Assembly (NCBI GenBank): GCA_016946835.1
Contig: JACVTC010000023.1
Coordinates: 1,197,501-1,240,000 of the forward strand
DNA length: 42,500 nucleotides
Source of the DNA: Neocallimastix lanati (nom. inval.)
Taxonomy: Eukaryota; Neocallimastigomycota; Neocallimastigomycetes; Neocallimastigales; Neocallimastigaceae
Direction: 5' to 3'
Positions 1 through 11,308 of this stretch are shown here, piece by piece. The position numbers were made by a program, and so were the translations under genes. The first letter of the stretch is position 1. Each line of letters begins with the position of its first letter. Under the pieces are notes generated by a model, which was given only the letters and a program-made list of their open reading frames with translations, did not search any database and had not been told where the DNA came from.

Positions 1-995
1 CTCTTTTTTCCTTTTTACGCTTCAAATGACCGAAAAATGCTGATGAGGATTTTGATTCCAATTTATATTTATTTTTAGATGGAGACAGAGGTGTCATAGG
101 ACTTATCGAACTCGTAGGACTCATCAAATTTGATGAAGTCATTGAATTCATATTACTGATACTATGATTATTATTTTCATCAAGTAAACTTAATACGGAA
201 TCTATATCAGCAGAACTTTCTTCTTCATGAAGAGGTGATTTTAATGAATCAAATTTGGTATCAATTGCCAAAGGAGATAAAGGTGAAAATCCAAGTCCAT
301 TATATTTATTTTCTTCAATATACGACTGTCTCTTTTTTAAATATGACTTTTTAGGAGGAGTGAAATAAATTTCCCCTAAAGTGTTACTTCGATGTTCTCT
401 TCGAATAAATTCTTTATGATCCTTAACGACAGAGGATGCCAGAATATCCGTGGAATGAGCATATCTTTTATCATTATCACCATTTAATTCAGGAAAAATT
501 TTTATTTCTTCATTTTTTTTCTTAATTTTTTTGGGCATGAGGTGTGAAAAGAAGTTACTGATTGATCCACGACGACTTGGTATTTCATTTTTAACTCCCG
601 AAGAATCCCTTGCTAACGTTGGCGTACTAGAAATACTTTTCCTTTTATCATTAAGACCGTTTACTAAATTTGAGTTGATATTATTTTCATTAGAAGTGGA
701 AGTTTTACGTAAATTAAGAGTATTTTCGGATATACTAATGCCCCCTTGCAAATATTTATATTCTTCCTCTGTAAAAATGGGATTTATTTTAATAGGGGCT
801 TCCTGATTATTATTTGGATTCTGATTATCGCATGGTTTTACAATAGAAGAATGACTTTGAGTTCGAGCATAGGAACCCCTTTGTTGGGTATAAGAAGGAT
901 CATTTGGATTTATATTCTTAAAACTATTATTTGAATTTTCTCTTAATGAATTTTTAATATTATCATTATCATCATTTATAATGTTGTTGTTATTA

Positions 996-1062
<67 letters not shown>

Positions 1063-1300
1063 CTTTTATATTATCTATTATCACATCATTGGGATTCCTT
1101 ACTCCATTCGTGTTGACTGGTTCTTCCTGTATTTCATAACCTAATTCTGAACCATCTATTCTTAATAAATCATCAATATCTCTCGTACTATTTTCATGAA
1201 ATTCATCGTGAAACGGTGAAAGTGTTACTGTATTATTATTTTTCTTTGAATTAAATCCATTATTAATATTACTATTAGAATTTTCACCTAATAATTCCAT
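1..1300 (-). CDS. Partial Ser/Asn-rich disordered protein, function unknown
   Basis: An uninterrupted reading frame runs from an ATG at 1300-1298 to the left window edge, at least 433 codons without a stop. An in-frame stop at 1336-1334 lies just upstream, so this ATG is the first available. The N-terminal ~75 residues are acidic and Asn-rich. An Asn run with a few Asp occupies about residues 79-106. The rest is rich in Ser, Asn and Lys, with clusters of S/T-P sites (near residues 313, 334-343 and 393-408, e.g. SPMTPLSPSK) and a basic stretch GHLKRKKEKR at the edge. Multi-site proline-directed phosphorylation is plausible, by inference. No folded domain is visible in this part; one may lie beyond the edge. 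Codons end mostly in A/T but vary far more than the surrounding spacer, which supports real coding. I do not recognise the family. Confidence 0.82.
983..1064 (-). repeat. AAT/ATT trinucleotide run encoding poly-Asn
   Basis: About 80 bp of ATT/GTT triplets on the plus strand read as Asn codons in the minus-strand gene at 1-1300. The run keeps the frame, as expected for a coding homopolymer. Length polymorphism between strains is likely. Confidence 0.9.
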
Positions 1301-1497
1301 GAGTTCGAAGGTAATATTGATAACTTTATTATTTTAATTTTTCTTTTTCTACTAATATTTTTTTTTTCTACTATTAACAATATTACCAATCTTTATTTTT
1401 TTTTTTTTTTTATTATTTATATATATTTGATTAAAGTATAATAAATATTTAATTTATTTTAAATAATAAATAATATTCTTATTTAATCATAAGGTTT

Positions 1498-1548
<51 letters not shown>

Positions 1549-2198
1549 TGTGTTTTTTTAAATTGATATTTTTCTATTCAATATGTAAATGAATTTGATA
1601 ATTTTTTTTATAATTATATTTATTATGTATATCTAATTTGTATTTTTTCTTTTTTTTTTTTTTTGTTCTTTGTGTCAAAATATAGCAATAAATTATGGGA
1701 TGTATATTAAAATAAAAAAAATGCCAATGCTATATACTATATTATTAGTAAATATAGATATAAATTATAAAGTATCTTTGTATACAATTCTTTAATATTT
1801 AAAAGTTCTTTTCAAATGTTTAAAATCCACTATCAATTAATAATAAAAAAAAATCATTACTGATGTTTATTTACATAAAGTTTATTATTTTAAATAACCC
1901 CTTCCTACTTTTTCCAAGGATTGATTTTAAAAATTTTATAATTATTAAACTGGTATTTTTTATGATATATAAATATATATAATTATATATAATTTTTTTT
2001 TTTCTATTTTTATTGTTATTGTTATTTTCGCTATTTTTATTTTTCCATTGCAATTTGAAGAGGTTAATATCTTTTTTATTAGTTATTCAATAAAAAAACT
2101 ATATTTAATAAAGTACTATGAATTGTATTATAATTGTTTTATTATATATGATTCAAAAAAAATATATATATATCAATATTGCTATTAAATTTTAATAT

Positions 2199-2240
<42 letters not shown>

Positions 2241-2931
2241 TATTATTAAAATTAATTGAATTATTATAATTTTGTTAAAATTTTTTCTTTCATTTAATTA
2301 TCAACCTTTTAAAAAATAAAAAAATAAAATATAATTTTCAATTAAATAATAATTAAGATTATAATTATAATCATATTATAATTATGAATTCTTTTAATTT
2401 AACATTAATTATCTTTTTTTTTTTTTTTTTTTTTTTTATCAAAAGTTTCTCATATAAAAAAGTTTATTAATATTAATAATTTAACAGAATTTTTTTTTTT
2501 TTTTTTTCTGGTTAATTTTTTTTTTAACCTATTAAAATAAAATATTTAAATAATTCATAATAAAAAAAAAAACTTTTTTTTCATAATTCATAATCAAAAT
2601 ATTAAAATAATTAACCTTATTAAATTAATAAATTAATAATTCAAAAAAAAAAAAAAAAAAAAACATTTAATATTTGACATTTTAAACTTTATATTTAAAT
2701 TAATTCTTTTTTTCTTTTTAATCTTTTTTTTTATTTAATGACATCTAATTAATATTACCTATTAATGATTTTTTAATTTAATTTTGTTTTTAATATTTTT
2801 TTTTATCAAAAAATTATTATTATTTAAAAATTAATTTAATAAAAATTTTTTATAATCAGTTAATAGAACCATTAATTATTTTATATATTCACTTTCTTTA
2901 TTTATTGTTAATTATTAAAATAGAAAAATAA

Positions 2932-3105
2932 AATAAAATAAAAAAAATAAAATAAAATAAAAAACAAAATAAAATAAAAAATAAAATAAAAAATAAAATA
3001 AAAAATAAAATAAAATAAAAAATAAAATAAAATAAAAAATAAAATAAAAAATAAAATAAAATAAAAAATAAAATAAAATAAAATAAAAAAAAAATATAAA
3101 ATAAA
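2932..3105. repeat. AAAAT/AAAAAT simple repeat
   Basis: About 170 bp of alternating AAAAT and AAAAAAT units. It opens a minus-strand frame made only of Phe, Ile, Leu and Tyr, which is a composition artefact. Confidence 0.85.
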
Positions 3106-3155
3106 AGTAAAAGTAAAAGAATAATTTCTTCTTAAATTGTATATTAAACTCATTT

Positions 3156-3331
3156 CTACATATAATACATAAATAGACAAATCTTAGTCTGTTGCTTCTG
3201 TTCTTGTGAAAGAATCACCATATGTAAAAACGACGACAAGCTGGTTTCAGAATCTCTTGGAACATATAACCGATCTCCCGTCTTCAAATAAGATTCTATA
3301 ATATCCATTATATCCATTCTCTTGAACCCCC

Positions 3332-3332
<1 letters not shown>
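3156..3332 (-). pseudogene. Possible retrotransposon polyprotein relic
   Basis: This stretch has clearly higher GC than its surroundings. On the minus strand it reads GGFKRMDIMDIIESYLKTG, then DRLYVPRDSE and onward to a stop at 3158-3156. The DRLYVP-(D/R)-D-x-E pattern resembles the segment that precedes the integrase zinc finger in Ty3/gypsy polyproteins (dglLYyk.RLYVPdd.eLr). No histidine/cysteine finger follows in frame, so it would be a broken scrap. On the plus strand a second frame of about 37 codons is also open (from about 3190 to a stop), and a run of 6 C and 35 A follows at 3327-3367, which could be the tail of an inserted reverse transcript. The two readings compete, so the assignment is weak. 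Confidence 0.3.

Positions 3333-3367
<35 letters not shown>
3327..3367. repeat. C6 followed by A35 homopolymer
   Basis: Six C then 35 A directly follow the less AT-rich fragment at 3180-3326. A long A run at a fragment's end is what target-primed reverse transcription leaves, but A runs of this size are common throughout this window. Confidence 0.8.
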
Positions 3368-3369
<2 letters not shown>

Positions 3370-3573
3370 ACATTATACAATTCAATTCAATCAAAAATAA
3401 GCTCAAGAAAACTATCAGTTTTTTTTTTTTTTTTAAAAAAAAATACTATGAATAAAAATGATATGGTAATTTTTATATTAATAATAAAAGAAAAACATAC
3501 TAGGTTATGAGTTTCGAGGGCAGGAAGGGCCTCTAACTCTTCTCATTCATTGATGAATAACTTCTTCTAAATT

Positions 3574-3650
3574 AATATATTTTATCATAATTTCATATTT
3601 TATCATATTTCGTATATTTATCATATTTCGTATATTTTTATCATATTCGA
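3574..3650. repeat. Short tandem repeat, unit near TATCATATTTCGTATATTT
   Basis: About four imperfect copies of an 18-19 bp unit. The CG in TTTCG is unusual for the spacer and is kept between copies. Confidence 0.65.
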
Positions 3651-3706
3651 ATCTATATCATAAATTTCATCTTTGTCCTTTCGATTTTTTTTTTTTTTTT
3701 TTTTTT

Positions 3707-3892
3707 GAAAACTATTAATGGAATTTTCATTTGATCTTTTTTAGAAAACTATTAATGAATTTTTACCTGGTCTTTTTTAGAAAACTATTAATGAATTTTT
3801 ACCTGGTCTTTTTTAGAAAACTATTAATGAATTTTTATTTGATCTTTTTTTTATTTATTTATTTATTTAGTCTTTTTTGAAAACTATTTAAT

Positions 3893-3895
<3 letters not shown>
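3707..3895. repeat. 36-bp tandem repeat, four full copies and one partial
   Basis: Copies start at GAAAACTATTAATG near 3707, 3743, 3780 and 3816, with a decayed fifth at 3879. The unit ends with ACCTGGTC or TTTGATC followed by a T run. Spacing is 36, 37 and 36 bp. This is a small minisatellite. Confidence 0.85.
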
Positions 3896-3932
<37 letters not shown>

Positions 3933-4998
3933 GCTATTGCTAAATTATAATTACAAATATACATAAATACAAATATAATATTCTTTTTAATTTTTAAAGT
4001 ATTAAAAAAAAAATAAAAAATAAAAAATAAAAATAATAATAATAATTATAATTAAAAAAAAATATATATATATATATAATTTCATAATCCATATACCTAT
4101 ATATTCATATTAGACAAATTTTAATAAAAAACAATAGGTACAATAGTTATTATGCAAATCTAATTATATTTAATCCATTGATATATTGATAATAAATAAA
4201 TAAATAAATAAATAATAACAATACTTATAATAGCCATAAAAAAAAAAAAATAAAAAATAAGAAATAAAAGATAAACAAAAAAGATAAAAAAATTTCTAAA
4301 ACATTATACAATACAATTAATTTTTTATAAAAATAAAAAAATAAAGCATGATAAATGAACCTATTTTTAAAGATAATTTTATAAAAAAAATTTTTTTTTT
4401 ATTTTTTTTTTTTATTTTTTTTTAATTTTTTTTTTTTTTTATTTTTTTTTATTATTATTTTTATTATCATTATTATTATGATTACTTTGATTATTTGTTC
4501 TATATTTCGATTTATTTACTTTTTAGAAAATAAATATATTTTTTTTTTTTAATACTGATCTTTTTGATTACTATATTATATTATTGTTTTATTTATTTTC
4601 TTTTCTCTTTTTTTTTTTTTTTTAAAGAAAAAAAAAAAAAAAAAAAAAAATTAAATAAAATTAAATAAATTATATATATAAATAATAATTTTGAAGATAT
4701 TAAAAAAGAATATAAAGAAAAAAAAAAAAAAATATAAATTAATAAAATATTAATAAGAGAATTATATATAAATTATTTAAAATATTGTTTTATAAAGTAT
4801 AAAACTATAATAAAAAATATTCTTGATAATAACAATATGAGATTACAATATGGGATATATCTAATAGTTTATAAGGAAAAAAAGGATTTTGTTAATACGT
4901 GAGAATAAAAAATAATAATTAATAATTACTTTTGTAATTATTACTATAATTATTATTATAATTATTATTATTATTATTATTATAATTATTATTATAAC

Positions 4999-5047
<49 letters not shown>

Positions 5048-5401
5048 TCCTATTCTCTAACTGTATTAAATTGGTTAAATAAAAATAATTGTAATGAAAA
5101 AGGTTTTGAGAAATATAATAGTACTTTTAAATATGTAAGGTATAAAGTAATAATATGAGTCCAATTTTTAATTAAAATAACATATATTGATTATAAAATA
5201 TAATATTTTTATATTTTTTCTTCTTTCTCAATTTTATTGTCCTTTTCTTTTCATTTTTATTTATATGACTTTTTATTATTATTGGTGTTGTTTTTGTTTT
5301 ATGTTGTTTTATGTTTTTTCTTCCTTTTTTATGCTTTTTTTATTTTTCTATGTTTTTTTTTTTTTTATGATTTTTTTTTTTTTTTTTGTTAATATTCTTT
5401 T

Positions 5402-7252
5402 TTAAAGTTCCTTATAACTTTCTTGATTTGGAGGATTAACAATTGGACCTTGATAATTCAATATTTTTTGAATAGTATCATTTAAATCAAGAGTATCTTC
5501 AAATAATTCTGGTTGAGTTTTTGGTAAATCAAGAAGAACACGACGAACATCAGAAGTTATTGTTGAACAATGACCAGCTTCTAACATAATTGATAAAGAA
5601 TTAAGGTCATCTGGAATATAACCTTCATTGGAAAGTATATTTTGTTGGAAGAGAGTACACCAAAGTTGGGCTCCTTCTTTATCAAGAAATTCTTCTAATT
5701 TTGTACCTTCCTTCATTTTTTCTGGATCAAATATATCGGTAATGAAAGTATCTAACTTACTACGAATGGATGGTTTATTAACATATAATTGATATAAGGA
5801 TTGTAAACCTTTACTTTCATGAATCTTTTTAATCATTTTAATATCACCACGAACAAGATTTGAAAAAGCGTAACATAAACGTTTAAGAACCGTACCATCT
5901 TCTTCATTTGTTAATCTTTCCACTAAAATATCATAAAGATTATGCTTAACAGCAATCTTTCTTGCCTTTGGATTATTTTGAAGAGAACTACCAATACAAA
6001 TGGCAGATAAGGCACGAATCTTACTATTTTCATGCTTTAAATAAGGAAGGAATTCTTCAACAGTCTTCATTAACAACTGACCAAATTCAATATGATGAAC
6101 AATATCTTCAATTTGTTCTAAAACTTCAATTTTTTCTTCAATAGTTTTTGCTTTTTCAAGACTACCAAAAGCTTCATCATACGAAACCTTATCTTGATAA
6201 TAAATTCTTGGAACTTCTTCATCACTATCACTACTACTTTCTTCATCCTTATCTTCTGGATTTTTTACATAAGGACTTTCACTACTCTCATATTTACCAG
6301 AATGTATTTTAACGGATTCTTGAGATGGTGTAGATCCCTCATTTCCATTATTATTGGCATTTTTAATTTCTTCTTTATTATCTTCACCATGTTCAGTTTC
6401 ATCATCAACCATTACAATTTCATGTGGTTGTTCTGGTTCTTGAGGTTCATCAATGGCATTGGATTGACCATTTAATTCATCTTCCTTCAAAACTTCTTCA
6501 ATTAAATGCTCTTGAGCTTCTTGTTGTTCTTTACTTTTTTCTTGATCTTTTTGAGATTGCATTTGTTCCTCTAAAGCTCTAATCTTTTCACGTTGTTGAA
6601 GATAACGAAGATATTGTTGTTGAGCTTCTTCAGCTTCTTGTTGTTTTTGATGTTGTAAGTATTGAAGATATTGTCTTTGAACTTCTTGAGCTTCTCTTTG
6701 TTGTTGTTGTTTTCTGAGATATTGAATGTATTGTTCTTTAGCTTCTTCAGCTTCTCTTTGTTTTCTTAATTGTTGTTGTTGAAGATAATGAAGATATTGT
6801 TGTTGAGCGTTCATTTGTTGTTGATATTGACGTTGTTGATAAGCTTGTTGTTGTTGTTGTTGTTGAGCTGAATTGTAAACATAACGTGGGTATTGACGTA
6901 AATAGTATTGTGGTTGATAGTATCGTTCTTGTGGAAATTGATTAGCTAAACGTCTAGCTCTAATTTGAGCATCACTTAATTTAGCTCTACGTTCACCAGT
7001 AGCTAAACTTAATTGAATATCTAAACCTGGAGGAATATCTTGACCTTCTAATATAGTTTTATAATTTTCGGTAGGTTGGAAAACCTTTGGATAACAATTT
7101 TGAACTACACCGAAACGGTATACACAAATAATGTCTTCCCCATTTGGAGCTTTAGCGTAACGTAAAACTTTTCCAAAATTAGCTTGAACGGTACTGCAAG
7201 ATAAGCATAAAGCTATTAATGCTATTAAAAAGAAATTTTTAAATTTAAACAT
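5402..7252 (-). CDS. SIL1: SIL1, ER nucleotide exchange factor for Hsp70 BiP/Kar2
   Basis: SIL1 releases ADP from the ER Hsp70 BiP so it can rebind ATP. The start is the ATG at 7252-7250, giving 616 residues; the longer frame begins with GTG. Residues 1-24 are a signal peptide (FFLIALIALCL core). VFQPTENY, then IPPGLDIQLSLATGERRAKL, near residues 57-92, is the conserved N-terminal SIL1 segment. Residues ~128-245 are Gln-rich with four ~20-residue repeats beginning YLHYL, YIQYL, YLQYL and YLRYL. Residues ~250-350 are acidic. Residues ~355-590 form the armadillo-type core, with SAICIGSSLQNNPKAR matching the NNP motif of the Fes1/HspBP1/SIL1 family. The C terminus YKEL resembles K/HDEL-type retrieval signals. 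Human SIL1 is about 460 residues; the extra length is the Gln-rich and acidic insert. Single exon. Confidence 0.93.
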   Translation of the reverse strand: MFKFKNFFLIALIALCLSCSTVQANFGKVLRYAKAPNGEDIICVYRFGVVQNCYPKVFQPTENYKTILEGQDIPPGLDIQLSLATGERRAKLSDAQIRARRLANQFPQERYYQPQYYLRQYPRYVYNSAQQQQQQQAYQQRQYQQQMNAQQQYLHYLQQQQLRKQREAEEAKEQYIQYLRKQQQQREAQEVQRQYLQYLQHQKQQEAEEAQQQYLRYLQQREKIRALEEQMQSQKDQEKSKEQQEAQEHLIEEVLKEDELNGQSNAIDEPQEPEQPHEIVMVDDETEHGEDNKEEIKNANNNGNEGSTPSQESVKIHSGKYESSESPYVKNPEDKDEESSSDSDEEVPRIYYQDKVSYDEAFGSLEKAKTIEEKIEVLEQIEDIVHHIEFGQLLMKTVEEFLPYLKHENSKIRALSAICIGSSLQNNPKARKIAVKHNLYDILVERLTNEEDGTVLKRLCYAFSNLVRGDIKMIKKIHESKGLQSLYQLYVNKPSIRSKLDTFITDIFDPEKMKEGTKLEEFLDKEGAQLWCTLFQQNILSNEGYIPDDLNSLSIMLEAGHCSTITSDVRRVLLDLPKTQPELFEDTLDLNDTIQKILNYQGPIVNPPNQESYKEL

Positions 7253-7354
7253 TTTCACTCTGTTTCCTTTTTTATTACTATATATAATTTAAAATAGTAC
7301 TAATTTAACTTTATAATTTTTTATTATTATTAATATTATTAATATTATTATTAC

Positions 7355-7385
<31 letters not shown>

Positions 7386-7389
7386 TGAT

Positions 7390-7423
<34 letters not shown>

Positions 7424-8219
7424 TACTTATTTTTGTGTATTTTAATCTATTTTCTAATTTAAAATTTTTGAATCTAATTGTTCTTTTTTTTTTTTATACT
7501 TTTATAAGTGTATGTAATCTTAAATTTTTATTTATTTATTTTTGTTTTTTGCTTATTTGTTTGTTTTAAATTTTTTTTATGATGAAATTTTATTTCTTTA
7601 TATATATATTTAATATTTTGCTTATGATTTGGAATTTTCTTAACTTTTTTTTTTTTTATGGTATATTTATTTATTTATTTATTAATAAAATAGTTCTCTC
7701 TTTTTCTTATTGTTATAAAATATATCCAAGATTGATTATAATTGTTCAAAAATATTTTTTTTTAATTTAAAATTTTATTATTTTAATTATAAAAATTGTA
7801 TAACATTTAAAAAAAAAAAATTTTTTTTTTTTTTGAGTAAAAGTTGACTTATATATAAAAAAAAAAAAAATAAAAAATAAAAAAAAATTGATATTAAAAA
7901 AAAAATTATAATAATAATAATAAAATTATTATTATTATTATTATTATTGTTATATTTAAATATTTTTAAATTAAAAAATTTATTATTATTAATTATTATT
8001 ATTATTTATTATTATTATTTATTATTATTTATTATTATTTTTATTATTATTTATTCTTTCTCGTTGAAGTATAATATTAACACTAATAAAAACATAACCC
8101 TCAAAAGATCAAATTGACCAATAAGAACTTGACAGTCTTAAAAATAAAAAATCATTGATTTCAAAAGAAAAAAAAAAACATTTATACATAACTTTATTTC
8201 ATTTGATTTAAAATAATTT

Positions 8220-8250
<31 letters not shown>

Positions 8251-9811
8251 GAAAAAATTAATTTTTTTTCAAAATTTTACTACTATAAATTAAATGTATA
8301 TATTAAAATATATTAATTAATATATAATTGTCATACTATATAATCAATTTTCATAAACTTTTAAGTTATATAAATGATCTAAGAATTTTATAGTAATTAA
8401 ATACTTTATATAATAAACTTTTATATCATTTTCCAAATTTTCTTTATTTTTTTTTTCTTCTAAAGATTAACTATATATATTTTATTATCTATATACAAAT
8501 ATCTTTATTTTATTTTATTTTTTTTTTAATTATTAATATTTAAGAATAATATTATATTCATTATTAATTAAATAAAATAAAATAAAAAAATAAAAGAAAA
8601 GTTTATAATTAATTATAAAAATTAAAAATTTTTTTTTAGATATTATTTAATCAGTTTATATATATATTAAATGATCTATCTAAACTAATATCATTTAACT
8701 AAATCATTAAAAATTATAGATTTATATTATTAAAAAAAAAATATGTATAATAGATATATATACTAATATAAAATATGTAAAAATCTTTTTAAAACTTTAT
8801 TTTTAGTTTTATTCTTTTAATAATATATAAAATAGAGGTAAAAAATTACATTAGTGTTATTTTGATAGAAGATCATAATAGTAATTACAATAAAAAAAAA
8901 AAAAAACTAAATAATTAATATAAATTTATTCAAAATAAATGATTAAAAAATATAAATTTATTCAATATAAATGATTAAAAATATAATACAAATATATAAT
9001 AATCATTATTATTAAAAAGATTGAGTAATTTATATTTATTTTTTATTTATATTCATAATAAATAATTAAATATAAATAAAAAATAATTAAAAAAAATTAT
9101 TTTTTAAACATTGAAAAATAATATATTTTCTTATAAAACACTTTAAAAATAAAAAATATAAAATTAAAATATATATAATATATTTATTTTATATTTTATT
9201 TAAATATTAAAGAAAAGAAACATGATAAAAAAAATATACAATTAAAACATATTTATTCATAATAATAAATAAATATCAATAACAAATAATCTTTTAAATC
9301 ATAAATATAATTAAATATATTCATTTAAATATTTAATTAAAAAAAAATATTTTATTATTAAAGAAAAATAATATAAATATTGAAATAAATAAAACTAATT
9401 GAGGAAAAAAACAAATTATTATAGATGTACTTAAATATAAAAACTTTAAATAAATGTAAATCTTTCATTATTTTAATTAAACGATTAAAATACATATTTT
9501 ATTTTTAATAAAGAATTTTTATTTTTATTATTTTTATTATTTTTTTTTTAAAATAAAATTAAAAAGATAATAAATATAAAAATTAAAAAAAAAAAAATAT
9601 ATATATTTATATATATATATATAAATATATACATAATAATAAATATAAAAAAAAAACCTTTCACCCTAATTTGACATTATTTTATTAAAAATTATTTCAA
9701 TATTAATTTATTTATTAAAATTTTGAAACGTCACATTTTACGATATGCAACATTCCCTTAATAAAACAAACTATCATAATTATAAAAAAAAATTCCTTTT
9801 ACGATTTTAGT

Positions 9812-9845
<34 letters not shown>

Positions 9846-10502
9846 TTGTTGTTGTTATTTATAATAATTTGTTATCATAAACTCATAAATAAAAAAAGAA
9901 CCATAGGTTAAGTATAATTTTTTTTTCTGAACTGTCAATCTTTAGTGATTAGAACTAATATTAAAATGATTAACAATTTAATTATAATTAACTTTATAAT
10001 TAAAACAAAAAGATATATACTTTTTGAAATTTGGTTTTTTTTTTTTAAAAAAAAAAAAGGAATATAAATTATAATCTAACCTTTATTTTAATTTATTGGT
10101 TTTTTTAAAAAAAAATTTTTTTTTTAATATAAAATGTTTCATTATTAAAGTGTTTGCATATTATTGGTTAAATAATTTGTGGTGGTGGTGGTAAAAAAAA
10201 AAAGTTTATTTTTATAAAAAAAAAAAAAAGTTTATATTTAAAAATTTAAAAAAAATTTTTAATATATAAAAATAAACTTTGGAAAGTTTGAGAATGTAAG
10301 AGAAACTTCAAGAAAAAAGAAAAAATTTTTTTCTTTTCTTTTTTTTTTTTTTTTTTAATATTTTATTAAAAATATAATTTAATTTAATTTTTAAAGGAAA
10401 AAAAAAAACAACTAATTATATAACTTATGAATTAAAAAGGAGAATTAAATATCAGTGATATTAAAATTAATAATAAAAAAAAAAGATTCTTTTAATAAGG
10501 GA

Positions 10503-10536
10503 GATAAATACTATATTATTATATAGTATTTATATC
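10503..10536. repeat. Short perfect inverted repeat
   Basis: ATAAATACTATAT (10504-10516), a TATT loop, and its exact complement at 10521-10533. It sits about 60 bp beyond the stop of the exon-like frame at 10596-10678. Chance is possible at this base composition. Confidence 0.6.
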
Positions 10537-10595
10537 TATAATATGAATATAATATATTATAATATATAGATAAAAAAAGTTTTTTTTTTTTTTTT

Positions 10596-10678
10596 TTAGT
10601 TCATTCTTTGTCTTTGTAATAATAATCCATATAAATAAAGTATTTCGAATTCTGTACCTGATTCAAACTTTTTATTAT
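10596..10678 (-). other. Orphan exon-like frame ending in a stop
   Basis: On the minus strand a good acceptor (TTTTTTATATCTATTAG) is followed by 27 codons ending in a stop at 10598-10596: NKKFESGTEFEILYLYGLL then LQRQRMN. Composition and codon choice look like protein, unlike the flanks. The same frame stays open further upstream to about 10750 (IKKQQKLHFLYLLD). No upstream exon or ATG could be joined. It could be the last exon of a gene whose other exons I cannot see, or a relic. The family is not recognised. Confidence 0.35.
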
Positions 10679-11255
10679 CTAATAGATATAAAAAATGCAG
10701 TTTCTGTTGCTTTTTGATATAAAACAAATATGTGTAGTAACATATTTGTATATTTAATAATAATTATTAAATATTAAATTTATATCTTTTTGATAATAAT
10801 TATTTTATTTTATTTTATTTCAATATGTATTATTATAATTATAATAATTATAATACTTTAATTCATATAAATTTTATATAGTTCTATATATTAGAATATA
10901 TAATTAATATATTACATATTTCTTATAAATAGATTAAATTATTTATAATAGAAATAGAGGACTCTCTTGTAAATTTTTAGGAATTAGAATTATTATTTTA
11001 ATTGTACGAATATTATAAATTTATTAATAAAATTTACTAAACTACCATTATTTAAAACCCACTACTTATAAATTATTGCACATAAAAGTCCCGCATATCA
11101 TTTTAATCATCATGTGATCATCTATTTTATTTATTCTGAGAATGAATCATAATATATAAAATTTTAATAGAAATTTACAGAACTCATCGGAAAAAAGTGG
11201 AAAATACTATATAAAATAATAATAATAAAAAAGAGAATCATATTTAAAAAATTTC

Positions 11256-11308
<53 letters not shown>

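Larger units (their letters stand above)
1301..5401. other. A/T-rich spacer between two minus-strand genes
   Basis: About 4.1 kb of long T and A runs, AT dinucleotides and ATT triplets. It holds the upstream region of the gene at 1-1300, the 3' flank of SIL1, a less AT-rich scrap at 3180-3332, and a tandem repeat at 3707-3895. A T run followed by about ten GT units lies at 1498-1553. No convincing complete gene is visible. Confidence 0.7.

Noticed and set aside
531-934. Plus-strand frames of 91 and 62 codons
   Set aside because: Shadows of the minus-strand gene at 1-1300, which is open over the whole interval.
1871-2053. Minus-strand 60-codon frame ending KFLKSILGKSRKGLFKIINFM
   Set aside because: It begins at TTG, has no ATG in frame and no clear splice sites; the basic tail is suggestive but not enough.
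5962-6475. Plus-strand frames inside SIL1
   Set aside because: Antisense of a well-supported gene.
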